From positions 2,702,001 through 2,766,000 of the forward strand of contig CP081161.1 in the NCBI GenBank assembly GCA_025141675.1: a stretch of DNA of 64,000 nt. Reading direction: 5' to 3'. The notes below the pieces were generated by a model that worked only from the letters and a program-made list of their open reading frames with translations, was not told where the DNA came from and did no database searches. Source of the DNA: Rhodobacteraceae bacterium S2214 (GTDB taxonomy: Bacteria; Pseudomonadota; Alphaproteobacteria; Rhodobacterales; Rhodobacteraceae). Each line of letters begins with the position of its first letter. Position 1 is the stretch's first letter. The translations under genes and the position numbers were made by a program. Positions 25,169 through 33,709 of the stretch are shown in pieces.

Positions 25169-25194
25169 ACCCACTTCAATCGGAGCTGTCACCG

Positions 25195-26391
25195 ATGCCT
25201 ATTCCTTTTGTCCGTACTGGCCTTGCCCTGATCGTCAGCATGGTCTGGAGCGTCGCGGCGCTTGCTCAAACCTTTGACACACGCGCTACGGCTGCCTATG
25301 TGATCGACCAAACAACAGGCACTGTTCTGTTGGACAAGAATGCAGACGAACCATTGCCGCCCGCGTCCATGTCCAAACTGATGACGATCTACATGGCGTT
25401 CGAGGCCGTGGCCGACGGCATCTTGCGCATTGATGAACGCCTGCCCGTTTCTACACATGCCGCATCCTATGGCGGGTCATCCATGTTTTTGGACACGACC
25501 GACCGTGTGACGGTCGAAGACCTGCTGCGCGGCGTGATCGTTTTGTCTGGCAATGACGCAAGCGCTGTGTTGGCCGAGGCCCTGTCGCTTGACGGTACAG
25601 AAGCAGGATTCGCCCGTCAGATGACCGAACGCGGGCGTCGCATGGGCATGACGAATTCGTCTTTTGCCAATTCCAACGGTTGGCCTGCTGCCGGGCATCG
25701 CATGTCGATGCGTGATTTGGGCATCCTCGCGAACCGTCTGATCACCGACTACCCCACCTATTACCCGCTGTTCTCCGAACGCGAATTTGCCTTCGATAAC
25801 CGCGTCCCATCCAACACCCGCAACCGCAACCCGATCCTGAGCCTTGGGATCGGTGCAGATGGCCTGAAAACGGGCCACACGCAGGAAGCCGGTTACGGAC
25901 TGGTTGGGTCTGCGAAACAAGGTGATCGCCGAATTATTTTTGTGATTACGGGTCTCGACAGTTCGCAGGCGCGTGCCGAAGAAGCCGAGAAAATCGTGAA
26001 TTGGGCTTTCCGTCAGTTTGCCCAAAAGGACGTCGCCCAAGGTGGCACACGGATCGCCGAAGCAGAGGTCTGGATGGGCGAACAGCCCTCCGTTGGTTTG
26101 ACCGTTGCAGATGACGTTTCACTGTTGGTGCCCGTTGTGAACCAAGACGGTCTGGACGCCGAAGTCATCTACACAGGCCCGTTCGAGGCCCCGATCACAG
26201 CCGGTCAGGAACTGGGTGAATTGGTGATTTCGCTGGACGGCTTGCCCGAACACCGTGTCCCATTGGTCGCAGAACATGACGTGCCGCTGGGTGGTTTCAA
26301 CACGCGGCTGCGCGTGGCAGGCGAAGTGCTTTGGGGTAAGTTCGGCCCAACGGCAGAAGCCCCCGAAGCCGCGACAGAGGCAGAGTCCTAA
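25195..26391 (+). CDS. D-alanyl-D-alanine carboxypeptidase (PBP5/6 type)
   Basis: Periplasmic low-molecular-weight penicillin-binding protein, 398 residues, that trims the terminal D-Ala of peptidoglycan pentapeptides. Signal peptide to AQT (about 25), then the active-site motifs S58MSK61, S118GN120 and K225TG227, followed by the PBP5-type beta domain (about 280-385). It sits between the SPOR lipoprotein gene and tmk in a conserved same-strand run. Confidence 0.93.
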   Translation: MPIPFVRTGLALIVSMVWSVAALAQTFDTRATAAYVIDQTTGTVLLDKNADEPLPPASMSKLMTIYMAFEAVADGILRIDERLPVSTHAASYGGSSMFLDTTDRVTVEDLLRGVIVLSGNDASAVLAEALSLDGTEAGFARQMTERGRRMGMTNSSFANSNGWPAAGHRMSMRDLGILANRLITDYPTYYPLFSEREFAFDNRVPSNTRNRNPILSLGIGADGLKTGHTQEAGYGLVGSAKQGDRRIIFVITGLDSSQARAEEAEKIVNWAFRQFAQKDVAQGGTRIAEAEVWMGEQPSVGLTVADDVSLLVPVVNQDGLDAEVIYTGPFEAPITAGQELGELVISLDGLPEHRVPLVAEHDVPLGGFNTRLRVAGEVLWGKFGPTAEAPEAATEAES

Positions 26392-26394
26392 TTG

Positions 26395-27015
26395 ATGACC
26401 ATGGGCCGTTTCATTACGTTCGAGGGCATCGACGGCTCCGGCAAATCCACTCAATCGCGGACGTTGAAAGCATCACTTGAAGCGGCGGGACAAGACGTGA
26501 TCCTGACCCGCGAACCGGGCGGATCACCCGGTGCCGAGGAAATACGCAACCTTGTCCTGACGGGCGAACCGGACCGTTGGTCTGCCGAAACAGAAATCCT
26601 GCTGTTTACCGCATCCCGCCGCGACCATCTGGAAAAGACAATCGAACCTGCGCTGGCTGCTGGCCAAACCGTTATTTCGGATCGTTTCGCAGACAGCACT
26701 CGCGTGTATCAAGGTGCCACCCGTGGTGATCTGCGCGGCATGGTGGACCAATTGCACAGCCTGATAATTGGCCGCGAACCTGATTTGACCTTCATCATAG
26801 ATATGGATCCAGAAGTCGCGTTAACCCGCGGTCTTGCCCGCAATTCGGGCGAAGACCGGTTCGAAGATTTCGGTCTGCCGTTCCAAGAAACCCTACGCCA
26901 CGGCTTCTTGTCGCTCGCCAAGTCTTTCCCAGAGCGTTGCATTCTGATCGACGGCAATCGTGAACCAGACGCGATCGCAGCCGACATTGCCGCCCAATAC
27001 GCTGCCCGCACATGA
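26395..27015 (+). CDS. tmk: Thymidylate kinase
   Basis: Phosphorylates dTMP to dTDP with ATP. The 206-residue chain has P-loop GIDGSGKST (about 12-20), the DR motif in SDRFADST, and a LID region near LARNSGEDRFE. Translation can start at 26395 or at ATG 26401; the TTG just before is less likely. It overlaps holB by four bases, the usual tmk-holB coupling. Confidence 0.94.
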   Translation: MTMGRFITFEGIDGSGKSTQSRTLKASLEAAGQDVILTREPGGSPGAEEIRNLVLTGEPDRWSAETEILLFTASRRDHLEKTIEPALAAGQTVISDRFADSTRVYQGATRGDLRGMVDQLHSLIIGREPDLTFIIDMDPEVALTRGLARNSGEDRFEDFGLPFQETLRHGFLSLAKSFPERCILIDGNREPDAIAADIAAQYAART

Positions 27016-28136
27016 GCGACGATATCCCCGAACCCGACCGGATCGAAGGTGCACCGCACCCGCGCGAAACGCCTGTCTTATTTGGACAATCGGCGGCAGA
27101 AGCGTCGTTTCTAGAGGCCTTCAATGCCGGCCGCCTGCATTCCGGTTGGTTGATCACTGGTCCGCGCGGCGTGGGAAAAGCGACGCTGGCATGGAAAATC
27201 GCCACATTTTTGTTGTCACAAGAACCGGATCAAGGTGACGGGCTGTTTGGCGCGCCGCCCCCGCCGGAAACCTTGCATGTTGACGACGACCATCCCGACG
27301 CGCGGCTTGTTCAATCGGGCGCGCATCCGCGTTTGTTCATTGTCCGCCGTCCCTACGACGAGAAAACGAAGAAGCTGAAAGCCGACATCACCGTTGATGC
27401 CGTGCGCGGCGTGAAGGGCTTCTTTCACATGTCCGCCACTGACGGCGGGCGGCGCGTTGTCATTGTCGATGCAGCAGACGAATTGAACCGCAACGCGGCC
27501 AACGCGATCCTTAAAGAACTGGAAGAACCGCCAACCGACACCACGATCCTGCTGATCGCCCATCAACCATCACGCCTTTTGCCAACGATCCGGTCCCGCT
27601 GCCGCGAATTGCGCTGTGGGCCGTTGGGCGCAGACGACCTAAGCCAAGCGCTAACCCAAGCGGGCCATACCGCAGACGCCACCGAAGCTCTGACCGTTTT
27701 GGCGGGCGGATCAGCCGGCGATGCCATCGCGATGCTGAACCACGACGGGTTGCCGCGTTATGCCGAAATCATCAAAGTGATGGACAACCTGCCCAACGCA
27801 GACCGCCCCGCCGCGCTTTCGCTCGCTAATTCCTGCGCAGGTGTTGCGAACGTGATCCGTTACGGCCTGACGCTTGATCTGATCGACCATTTCCTCGCGC
27901 GGTGTGCACGTGCCGGCTTGCTTGGCCCACCCGCCACACAAGGTGCACCCGGCGAGGCCCGATTACTGGCACGCCTGTCGCCTGATGATCGCGCGGCCCG
28001 CGCTTGGGCGCAGTTACAACAAGACCTGACCGCGCGGATCAGACACGGGCGGGCGGTGAACCTTGACCCTGCTGCTTTGGTCCTAGATATCGTATTTAAG
28101 ATCGAAGAAACCGCACGGGCCGTTGCTGCCCGCTAA
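27012..28136 (+). CDS. holB: DNA polymerase III subunit delta'
   Basis: Clamp-loader subunit, 374 residues. The AAA+ fold is visible with a P-loop ITGPRGVGKATL (about 49-60), a region DGGRRVVIVDAADELNRNAANAILKELEEPP (about 141-170, the Walker B and sensor 1 area, shown here by its limits), and SRC in TIRSRCRELR. The usual four-cysteine zinc module seems absent, as is common in alphaproteobacteria. ATGA overlap with tmk fixes the start. Confidence 0.9.
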   Translation: MSDDIPEPDRIEGAPHPRETPVLFGQSAAEASFLEAFNAGRLHSGWLITGPRGVGKATLAWKIATFLLSQEPDQGDGLFGAPPPPETLHVDDDHPDARLVQSGAHPRLFIVRRPYDEKTKKLKADITVDAVRGVKGFFHMSATDGGRRVVIVDAADELNRNAANAILKELEEPPTDTTILLIAHQPSRLLPTIRSRCRELRCGPLGADDLSQALTQAGHTADATEALTVLAGGSAGDAIAMLNHDGLPRYAEIIKVMDNLPNADRPAALSLANSCAGVANVIRYGLTLDLIDHFLARCARAGLLGPPATQGAPGEARLLARLSPDDRAARAWAQLQQDLTARIRHGRAVNLDPAALVLDIVFKIEETARAVAAR

Positions 28137-28145
28137 AGGCAGATT

Positions 28146-28934
28146 ATGACCCTTCCTATCCTTGTCGACAGCCACTGCCACCTTGATTTTCCGGACTTTG
28201 ATGCCGAACGCCCTGACGTGATTCAACGGGCGTTGAACGCTGGCGTGACACGTATGGTGACGATTTGCACACGCCTGCGCAATGAACCAAGCGTGCGGGC
28301 CATTGCCGAAGCGCATGATCCCGTGTTCTACGCCTGCGGCACCCATCCAATGTCAGCGGCAGAAGAACCATTGGCCAGCGTCGATGAACTGATCAAGATC
28401 GCACAGCACCCGAAAATGGTCGGCATCGGCGAGACGGGTCTGGATTACCATTACACATCCGAAAGTGCTGATATCCAAAAAGAAAGCCTGCGTATTCATA
28501 TCGCAGCAGCGCGTGAAACGGGCCTGCCACTGATCATCCACGCACGCGGCGCCGATGATGACATGGCCCGCATTTTGGCGGAAGAACATGCAAACGGGGC
28601 GTATTCCTGCGTGATGCATTGCTTCTCAAGCTCGCCTGAACTGGGCCGCGCCGCACTCGATCTGGGGTTCTATCTGTCGATGTCTGGCATCGCGACATTC
28701 CCCAAAAGCCAAGAGGTGCGCGACATCTTTGCCGCAGCGCCCTTGGACCGGATCTTGGTGGAAACCGATAGCCCCTACCTTGCACCACCACCCCATCGCG
28801 GCAAACGCAATGAACCTGCGTACACCGCACACACAGCAGCCAAAGGGGCCGAGGTTTTTGGCATCTCGCTCGACGATTTCGCGAAAGCCACAACCGCCAA
28901 TTTTGACCGCTTGTTCACGAAAGCCGCAGGATGA
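28146..28934 (+). CDS. TatD family metal-dependent hydrolase
   Basis: A 262-residue TIM-barrel hydrolase with metal ligands H10xH12 (DSHCHLDF), GIGETGLDYH (about 98-107), IHARGADDD (about 137-145), VMHCFSS and ETDSPYLAPPPHRGKRN. TatD proteins act as DNA exonucleases or deoxyribonucleases with debated cellular role. It is part of the tmk-holB-tatD-MBL cluster and overlaps the next gene by ATGA. Confidence 0.92.
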   Translation: MTLPILVDSHCHLDFPDFDAERPDVIQRALNAGVTRMVTICTRLRNEPSVRAIAEAHDPVFYACGTHPMSAAEEPLASVDELIKIAQHPKMVGIGETGLDYHYTSESADIQKESLRIHIAAARETGLPLIIHARGADDDMARILAEEHANGAYSCVMHCFSSSPELGRAALDLGFYLSMSGIATFPKSQEVRDIFAAAPLDRILVETDSPYLAPPPHRGKRNEPAYTAHTAAKGAEVFGISLDDFAKATTANFDRLFTKAAG

Positions 28935-29746
28935 GCGACACGATCTCCTTTCGTATTCTCGGCTGCGGGTCATCCGGTGGGGTCCCGCGCCTGTCGGATA
29001 CGCCCGGCGGCAACTGGGGCGCCTGTGATCCAACGAATCCCAAGAACCGACGCAGCCGTTGCGCCCTGCTTGTGACGCGCGAAGGACCGAACGGCATCAC
29101 GCGCGTGCTTGTCGACACCACACCAGACATGCGACAGCAGTTGCTGGACGCTGGTATCGGATCGCTCGACGCTGTGGTCTACACACATGCCCACGCCGAC
29201 CATTTGCACGGGATCGACGACTTGCGGATGGTCGTCTTCAACATGCGTCAACGCCTACAGGTCTATGCGGATCAAGATACAACAGATGCGCTGATGGATC
29301 GTTTTGGCTATGCCTTCATCCAGCCCAAAGGGTCGTCTTACCCACCGATCTGCGAATTGAACCTCATCGACCAGCCCTTTGAAATCACAGGTGCGGGCGG
29401 TCCCATTTCGTTCACTCCGATCCCTGTCGAACACGGCGCGATGGTCACCTATGGCTTCCGGATTAATGACTGTGCCTACGTGCCTGACGTGGCTGACATC
29501 CCGGACGCAAGCTGGCCGTTTTTGGAAAACCTCGATCTATGGATCATCGACGCATTACGCCGCGACCCGCACCCGACCCATGCGCATTTGGAAAAGACGC
29601 TTGGCTGGATTGACCAGATCAAACCCAAGCAAGCTGTGTTGACCAATATGCACAACGATCTCGACTACGCGACGCTTGCAGCAGAAACCGCAGACCATAT
29701 TCAACCCGCCTATGACGGGCTGACCCTGACGCTACCAATCACATAA
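28931..29746 (+). CDS. MBL fold metallo-hydrolase (PhnP-like)
   Basis: A 271-residue metallo-beta-lactamase fold enzyme with the signature H86AH88AD90H91 (THAHADHLHG) and an N-terminal GCGSSGGVPR typical of PhnP/ElaC-like phosphodiesterases. The exact substrate is unclear; phosphodiesterase activity on cyclic phosphates is the best family guess. Translationally coupled to the TatD gene. Confidence 0.88.
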   Translation: MSDTISFRILGCGSSGGVPRLSDTPGGNWGACDPTNPKNRRSRCALLVTREGPNGITRVLVDTTPDMRQQLLDAGIGSLDAVVYTHAHADHLHGIDDLRMVVFNMRQRLQVYADQDTTDALMDRFGYAFIQPKGSSYPPICELNLIDQPFEITGAGGPISFTPIPVEHGAMVTYGFRINDCAYVPDVADIPDASWPFLENLDLWIIDALRRDPHPTHAHLEKTLGWIDQIKPKQAVLTNMHNDLDYATLAAETADHIQPAYDGLTLTLPIT

Positions 29747-29818
29747 CCGGATCGCCCCCGACTTCTTTTGGTCAAAAATACCTCTGCCGGAGGCGCCACC
29801 ATATCGAAAGTCCCTGCC

Positions 29819-30748
29819 ATGGGCGTTCTATTAAATGTCATCCTTCCCGTCTTCCTCGTGATCGGCTTTGGCTATGTCGCGGTTTGGCGCAAGTATTTCA
29901 GCGACGAAGGCGTCGATGGATTGATGAAGTTTACCCAGAACTTTGCGATTCCTTGCCTGCTATACCGTGCGATTTCGACCCTCGACCTCAGCCAGAACTT
30001 CGACTTTGCGCTCTTGGGCAGCTTCTATACAGGCGCCATTGCAGGATTCGCAATTGGCATGATCGGGGCGAAAGTCATCTTCAAACGGGATTGGGAAGAC
30101 GCGGTTGCCATTGGTTTTGTCGGCCTGTTCTCCAACTCCCTGCTGCTTGGCTTGCCAATCACTGAACGGGCCTACGGCGCAGGTGCCCTGGAAGCCAACT
30201 ACACGATCATCGCGGTCCATTCGCCAATCTGCTATTTCGTCGGCATCACAGCGATGGAAATCGCCCGCAATCGCGGCGGATCGTTTACGTCCTTGCCAGG
30301 CAAAGTGCTTAAGGCGATGTTCCGCAACGCGCTGATCTTGGGGATCAGCCTCGGGTTCATCGTGAATCTTGGCGGCATTCCTGTGCCCGGTGTCATCACG
30401 GACGCGATTGATTTGATGGTCCGCGCGGCCCTGCCTGCAGCGCTCTTTGGTTTGGGCGGCGTGTTGTATCGTTACAGACCCGAAGGCGACATCAAGACGA
30501 TCCTGTTTATCGTCTGCGTGTCGCTTGTCGTGCACCCGACGACTGTCTGGCTCTTGGGGAAATGGAACGGGCTTAGCACGGACGCGTTCCGTTCGGCGAT
30601 CCTGACCTCCGCGATGGCACCGGGGATCAACACCTACGTCTTTGCCAACATGTACGGCAAAGCCAAACGCGTTGCGGCATCCGCGGTGCTGTTCGGCACA
30701 GCGTTGTCTATCCTGTCGGTTTGGCTGTGGCTCGCTATCTTGCCCTAG
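29819..30748 (+). CDS. AEC family transporter
   Basis: Auxin-efflux-carrier family permease, 309 residues, about ten membrane segments, beginning MGVLLNVILPVFLVIGFGY. I use the ATG at 29819; the frame runs back to a TTG but that part overlaps a repeated intergenic element (TTTTGGTC...AAATACC). Members export or import dicarboxylates and related anions; substrate here is unknown. Confidence 0.85.
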   Translation: MGVLLNVILPVFLVIGFGYVAVWRKYFSDEGVDGLMKFTQNFAIPCLLYRAISTLDLSQNFDFALLGSFYTGAIAGFAIGMIGAKVIFKRDWEDAVAIGFVGLFSNSLLLGLPITERAYGAGALEANYTIIAVHSPICYFVGITAMEIARNRGGSFTSLPGKVLKAMFRNALILGISLGFIVNLGGIPVPGVITDAIDLMVRAALPAALFGLGGVLYRYRPEGDIKTILFIVCVSLVVHPTTVWLLGKWNGLSTDAFRSAILTSAMAPGINTYVFANMYGKAKRVAASAVLFGTALSILSVWLWLAILP

Positions 30749-30751
30749 AAC

Positions 30752-30815
30752 CTTTTCTTTTGGTCCTAAATATCTCGGGGGGTCTGGGGGGCTGGCCCCC
30801 CAGTGTCGCGACGCC
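30752..30815. repeat. Rhodobacterales-type intergenic GC-rich element with hairpin
   Basis: Begins CTTTTCTTTTGGTCC and runs into a C/G block whose arms CTGGGGGGC and GCCCCCCAG (30784-30803) pair perfectly. A related start, CTTCTTTTGGTCAAAAATACC, occurs at 29762-29782. The hairpin lies between two convergent genes and can serve as a bidirectional terminator. Elements of this style are common between genes in this order. Confidence 0.65.
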
Positions 30816-30846
30816 AAAGGCGACGCAATACCTGCATGAGAACGAT

Positions 30847-31743
30847 CTAGCTCGGTGACATGCCCCGCAAACGCTCTGACCGGCGGCGCAGCAACTCAAC
30901 CACGAACAACAGAACAATCGAAATCGCGATCAGGATCGTCGCGACCGCCAAAATCGTCGGGCTGATCTGTTCGCGCAGGCCTGTAAACATCTGCCAAGGC
31001 AGCGTTTTCTGACCGGCAGAGCCAACGAATAGCACCACGACAACTTCATCAAAGGACGTGATGAATGCGAACAACCCACCGGACACAACACCAGGCAAGA
31101 TCAGCGGCATTTGCACGCGGAAAAAGGTCGTCACCGGCCCTGCCCCCATGTTGGCCGCCGCACGCGTCAGGGATTTATCAAACCCCACCAACGTCGCCGT
31201 CACAGTGATGATCACGAACGGAATACCTAAAGCTGCGTGTGCCAGCACAACACCAATATAAGTGCCGGTCAGTGTGAAAGGCAGTTCGAGCTTGCCGTAG
31301 AACGGGATCGGGATGTACGGGTTGGAATAAAAGAAATACATGCCCGTCGCCGAAATGATGAGCGGTACAATCATCGGTGAGATCAGGATCGCCATGATCG
31401 CGCGCCGGAACGGCACGTGGCTTTGTGACAGACCAATCGCAGCCAAGGTCCCCAACGACACCGAAAGGATCGTCGCCACAGGTGCAATCCGCAGCGAGTT
31501 CTTCAACGCCAACTGCCAATCGGAACTGGTGAAAAAGTCTTCATAGTGTTTCGTCGAATAACCTTCCGGATCAAAAGCCAGCATTTCCGGCGTGAACGTA
31601 AAGAAATCCTGCGCGTTGAACGACAGCGGAATGATCACGACAATCGGCGCGATCAGGAAGAAAAAGATCAACCCGCAGATAATCCGGAAACCGTAATACC
31701 ACACCGTTTGGCCGGGGGTCGCATATGTTGGCAAACCTGACAT
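30847..31743 (-). CDS. ABC transporter permease, PotC-like
   Basis: Inner-membrane permease of 298 residues, six predicted membrane segments, with the EAA-type loop near AAANMGAGPVTTFFRVQMPL that contacts the ATPase. It resembles PotC/YdcV of spermidine/putrescine importers. It lies six bases after the larger permease in a five-gene minus-strand operon. Substrate is a polyamine or related organic cation or acid by family. Confidence 0.88.
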   Translation of the reverse strand: MSGLPTYATPGQTVWYYGFRIICGLIFFFLIAPIVVIIPLSFNAQDFFTFTPEMLAFDPEGYSTKHYEDFFTSSDWQLALKNSLRIAPVATILSVSLGTLAAIGLSQSHVPFRRAIMAILISPMIVPLIISATGMYFFYSNPYIPIPFYGKLELPFTLTGTYIGVVLAHAALGIPFVIITVTATLVGFDKSLTRAAANMGAGPVTTFFRVQMPLILPGVVSGGLFAFITSFDEVVVVLFVGSAGQKTLPWQMFTGLREQISPTILAVATILIAISIVLLFVVELLRRRSERLRGMSPS

Positions 31744-31749
31744 GTTTTC

Positions 31750-33357
31750 TTACCCTAGCTTTACGTTGTCGATGCCGACGATCCGGTCGTAGGCCCAGTA
31801 GAAGATCAGCACGATGGCCAGCAAAATCGCACCCAATGCGGCCGCCAAGCCCCAGTTAAGGGAGCTGGAAATGTGATACGCGATCCGGTTCGAAATGAAG
31901 ACACCCTTGGTCCCACCGACGATTTCAGGCGTGATGTAGTAGCCAATCGACAGGATGAACACGAGGATCGACCCCGCCCCGATGCCCGGAATGGACTGCG
32001 GGAAATAGACGCGCCAGAAGGCGGTCCAGTTCGTTGCCCCCAGCGATTTCGCTGCACGCAGATAGCTTGGCGGGATTGTTTGCATGACCGAATATAACGG
32101 CAGGATCATAAACGGCAGCAGGATGTGCGTCATCGCAATGATCGTACCCGTTTGGTTATTGATCAGTTGTAAGCGGCTGTCATCGGCCACAAAGCCGATC
32201 CAGACCAAAACATCGTTGATCACCCCCTGCTGTTGCAGCAGTACTTTCCATGCAGACGTCCGCACCAGCAACGATGTCCAGAACGGCAGTAGCACGAGGA
32301 TCATCAGAAGGTTCGCCTTGCGTGCAGGCAAGTTCGCAAGCAGCCAAGCGATTGGATAGCCCAACAGGATACAGCTGACCGTGATCGTGAAGGACATGAT
32401 CATCGTGCGGATAAACAGTGTAATGTAGATTCGTTCGTTCTCTGGACGCAGTTCTGCCCCTTCGGCCCCCTTCAGGCGATCCACAGAGTTCAGAAAATAC
32501 CCGTCTGTATAGGCAGGGCTATAGGTCTGAATGGTACGCCAAACGTCGGTACTGCCCCAGTCTTCGTCGATATCGACGAACAGCGCTTTGGGATCATCCA
32601 AGGTCAAACCCGCTACGGTGGTTTGCACATCGGCAAACAAAGCTGCCTGCGCGTCTGACAATCCGTCAGTCGGGGCAGTCGTCACTTCTTGTGCGAGAAC
32701 GTGAAAGAAGATCGGTAATTGCTTTTCGGTCAACGGGTTATCGCCCGCTTCCATCGCGATTTCGGTGAACGACCGATACAGGCTGGTGGTATCCGGCAAA
32801 ACAGCCTGCATTTCCGGACGTGCCTCGAATGCTGGTCCTGTGCCTGTCTCGTCCCACGCATCCACTGCGTTGGTCCAATCATCGGTGCCCAGCAATCCGC
32901 CAAACACAGACCGTTCTTTCCAAATCGGTGCGGCGTCTTCCAGCGCGTCTTGGACGGTTTCGCCAATTTCATCAACACTGCGGCCGGTTTTACGGAACAG
33001 CGACGACACGCCGGTCAATTCGTAGTTCAGGCGGCTGCCTAGTCGCGTGTGGCTTTTCTCTTCGACAGCAATCGCCAGATCGCGGGCCAAAGCCTCGAAC
33101 ACTGCAGCGTCCGGTTCAGCTTCACCTGCGGCATCCCAATCAGCCAGCTCAACCACAGTCCGTGGGAGCGTTTCGCCAACAATTTGGTTCTCGACCGACC
33201 GGAACAACATATCCGCAATCGGCATCACAAAGGACACGAGGATGAACAACAAAAGCGGCGCGATCAGCATCAGCGCCCGCATCTTTTGGCGGCGCAATGC
33301 GCGATTTAGCGATGCTTTTAGCGGGCGACCATCTGCGGCCAGCACTTGTTCAGCCAT
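31750..33357 (-). CDS. ABC transporter permease, PotB-like, with large soluble insertion
   Basis: At 535 residues it is almost twice the usual 280-300 of PotB. TM1 is at 27-50, then about 250 mostly acidic, soluble residues (55-305) come before TM2 (about 309-330); the remaining five segments and the EAA loop (AAKSLGATNWTAFWRVYFPQ) are standard. By topology the insertion lies in the periplasm, where it could touch the binding protein. Overlaps the DUF1330 gene stop by one base. Confidence 0.87.
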   Translation of the reverse strand: MAEQVLAADGRPLKASLNRALRRQKMRALMLIAPLLLFILVSFVMPIADMLFRSVENQIVGETLPRTVVELADWDAAGEAEPDAAVFEALARDLAIAVEEKSHTRLGSRLNYELTGVSSLFRKTGRSVDEIGETVQDALEDAAPIWKERSVFGGLLGTDDWTNAVDAWDETGTGPAFEARPEMQAVLPDTTSLYRSFTEIAMEAGDNPLTEKQLPIFFHVLAQEVTTAPTDGLSDAQAALFADVQTTVAGLTLDDPKALFVDIDEDWGSTDVWRTIQTYSPAYTDGYFLNSVDRLKGAEGAELRPENERIYITLFIRTMIMSFTITVSCILLGYPIAWLLANLPARKANLLMILVLLPFWTSLLVRTSAWKVLLQQQGVINDVLVWIGFVADDSRLQLINNQTGTIIAMTHILLPFMILPLYSVMQTIPPSYLRAAKSLGATNWTAFWRVYFPQSIPGIGAGSILVFILSIGYYITPEIVGGTKGVFISNRIAYHISSSLNWGLAAALGAILLAIVLIFYWAYDRIVGIDNVKLG

Positions 33358-33647
33358 TATTCGGCCCCTTCGACGAGTACGATCATGCTGTCCGCGTTTG
33401 CTGTACGTATCTTCATGATCTCTTGGTATTCTTCGGAATAATATGCAGCTTTCGCTGTCTCATAATCAGGGTATTCAAAGCACACGTGACGTGTGAACGC
33501 TGGGCCTTCAGGGGTTTCAGATTGACCACCGCGCACAAGCGGTTTGCCACCAAACGACGCAAGAACCGGCGAATTGCGTGTTACGTATTCTTTATACGCT
33601 TCCGCATCCTTCACGGTCACATGACCAATAATGTAGCCTTTTGGCAT
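33357..33647 (-). CDS. DUF1330 family protein
   Basis: A 96-residue dimeric alpha/beta-barrel type protein (MPKGYIIGHVTVKDAEAYKEY; FEYPDYETAKAAYYSEEYQ), the pattern of DUF1330. Function unknown for the family. It is inserted between the binding protein and the permeases, overlapping the first permease gene by TAATG, so it is made together with the transporter and may act on the imported compound. Confidence 0.88.
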   Translation of the reverse strand: MPKGYIIGHVTVKDAEAYKEYVTRNSPVLASFGGKPLVRGGQSETPEGPAFTRHVCFEYPDYETAKAAYYSEEYQEIMKIRTANADSMIVLVEGAE

Positions 33648-33671
33648 ATCGTCCCCACACCCGATTTAGAA

Positions 33672-33699
33672 AGGGGGTGCGACCAGCAGGCCGCACCCC
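33672..33699 (-). terminator. Hairpin after the binding-protein gene
   Basis: Perfect arms GGGGGTGCG and CGCACCCCC with a ten-base loop, followed on the minus strand by TTTCT. Likely partial terminator or mRNA stabiliser that raises binding-protein output over the downstream permeases. Confidence 0.7.
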
Positions 33700-33709
33700 C
33701 AAAGGTCAC

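Noticed and set aside
29960..30817. Minus-strand frame of 285 codons opposite the AEC transporter
   Set aside because: Shadow frame; the plus strand encodes a clear membrane transporter.
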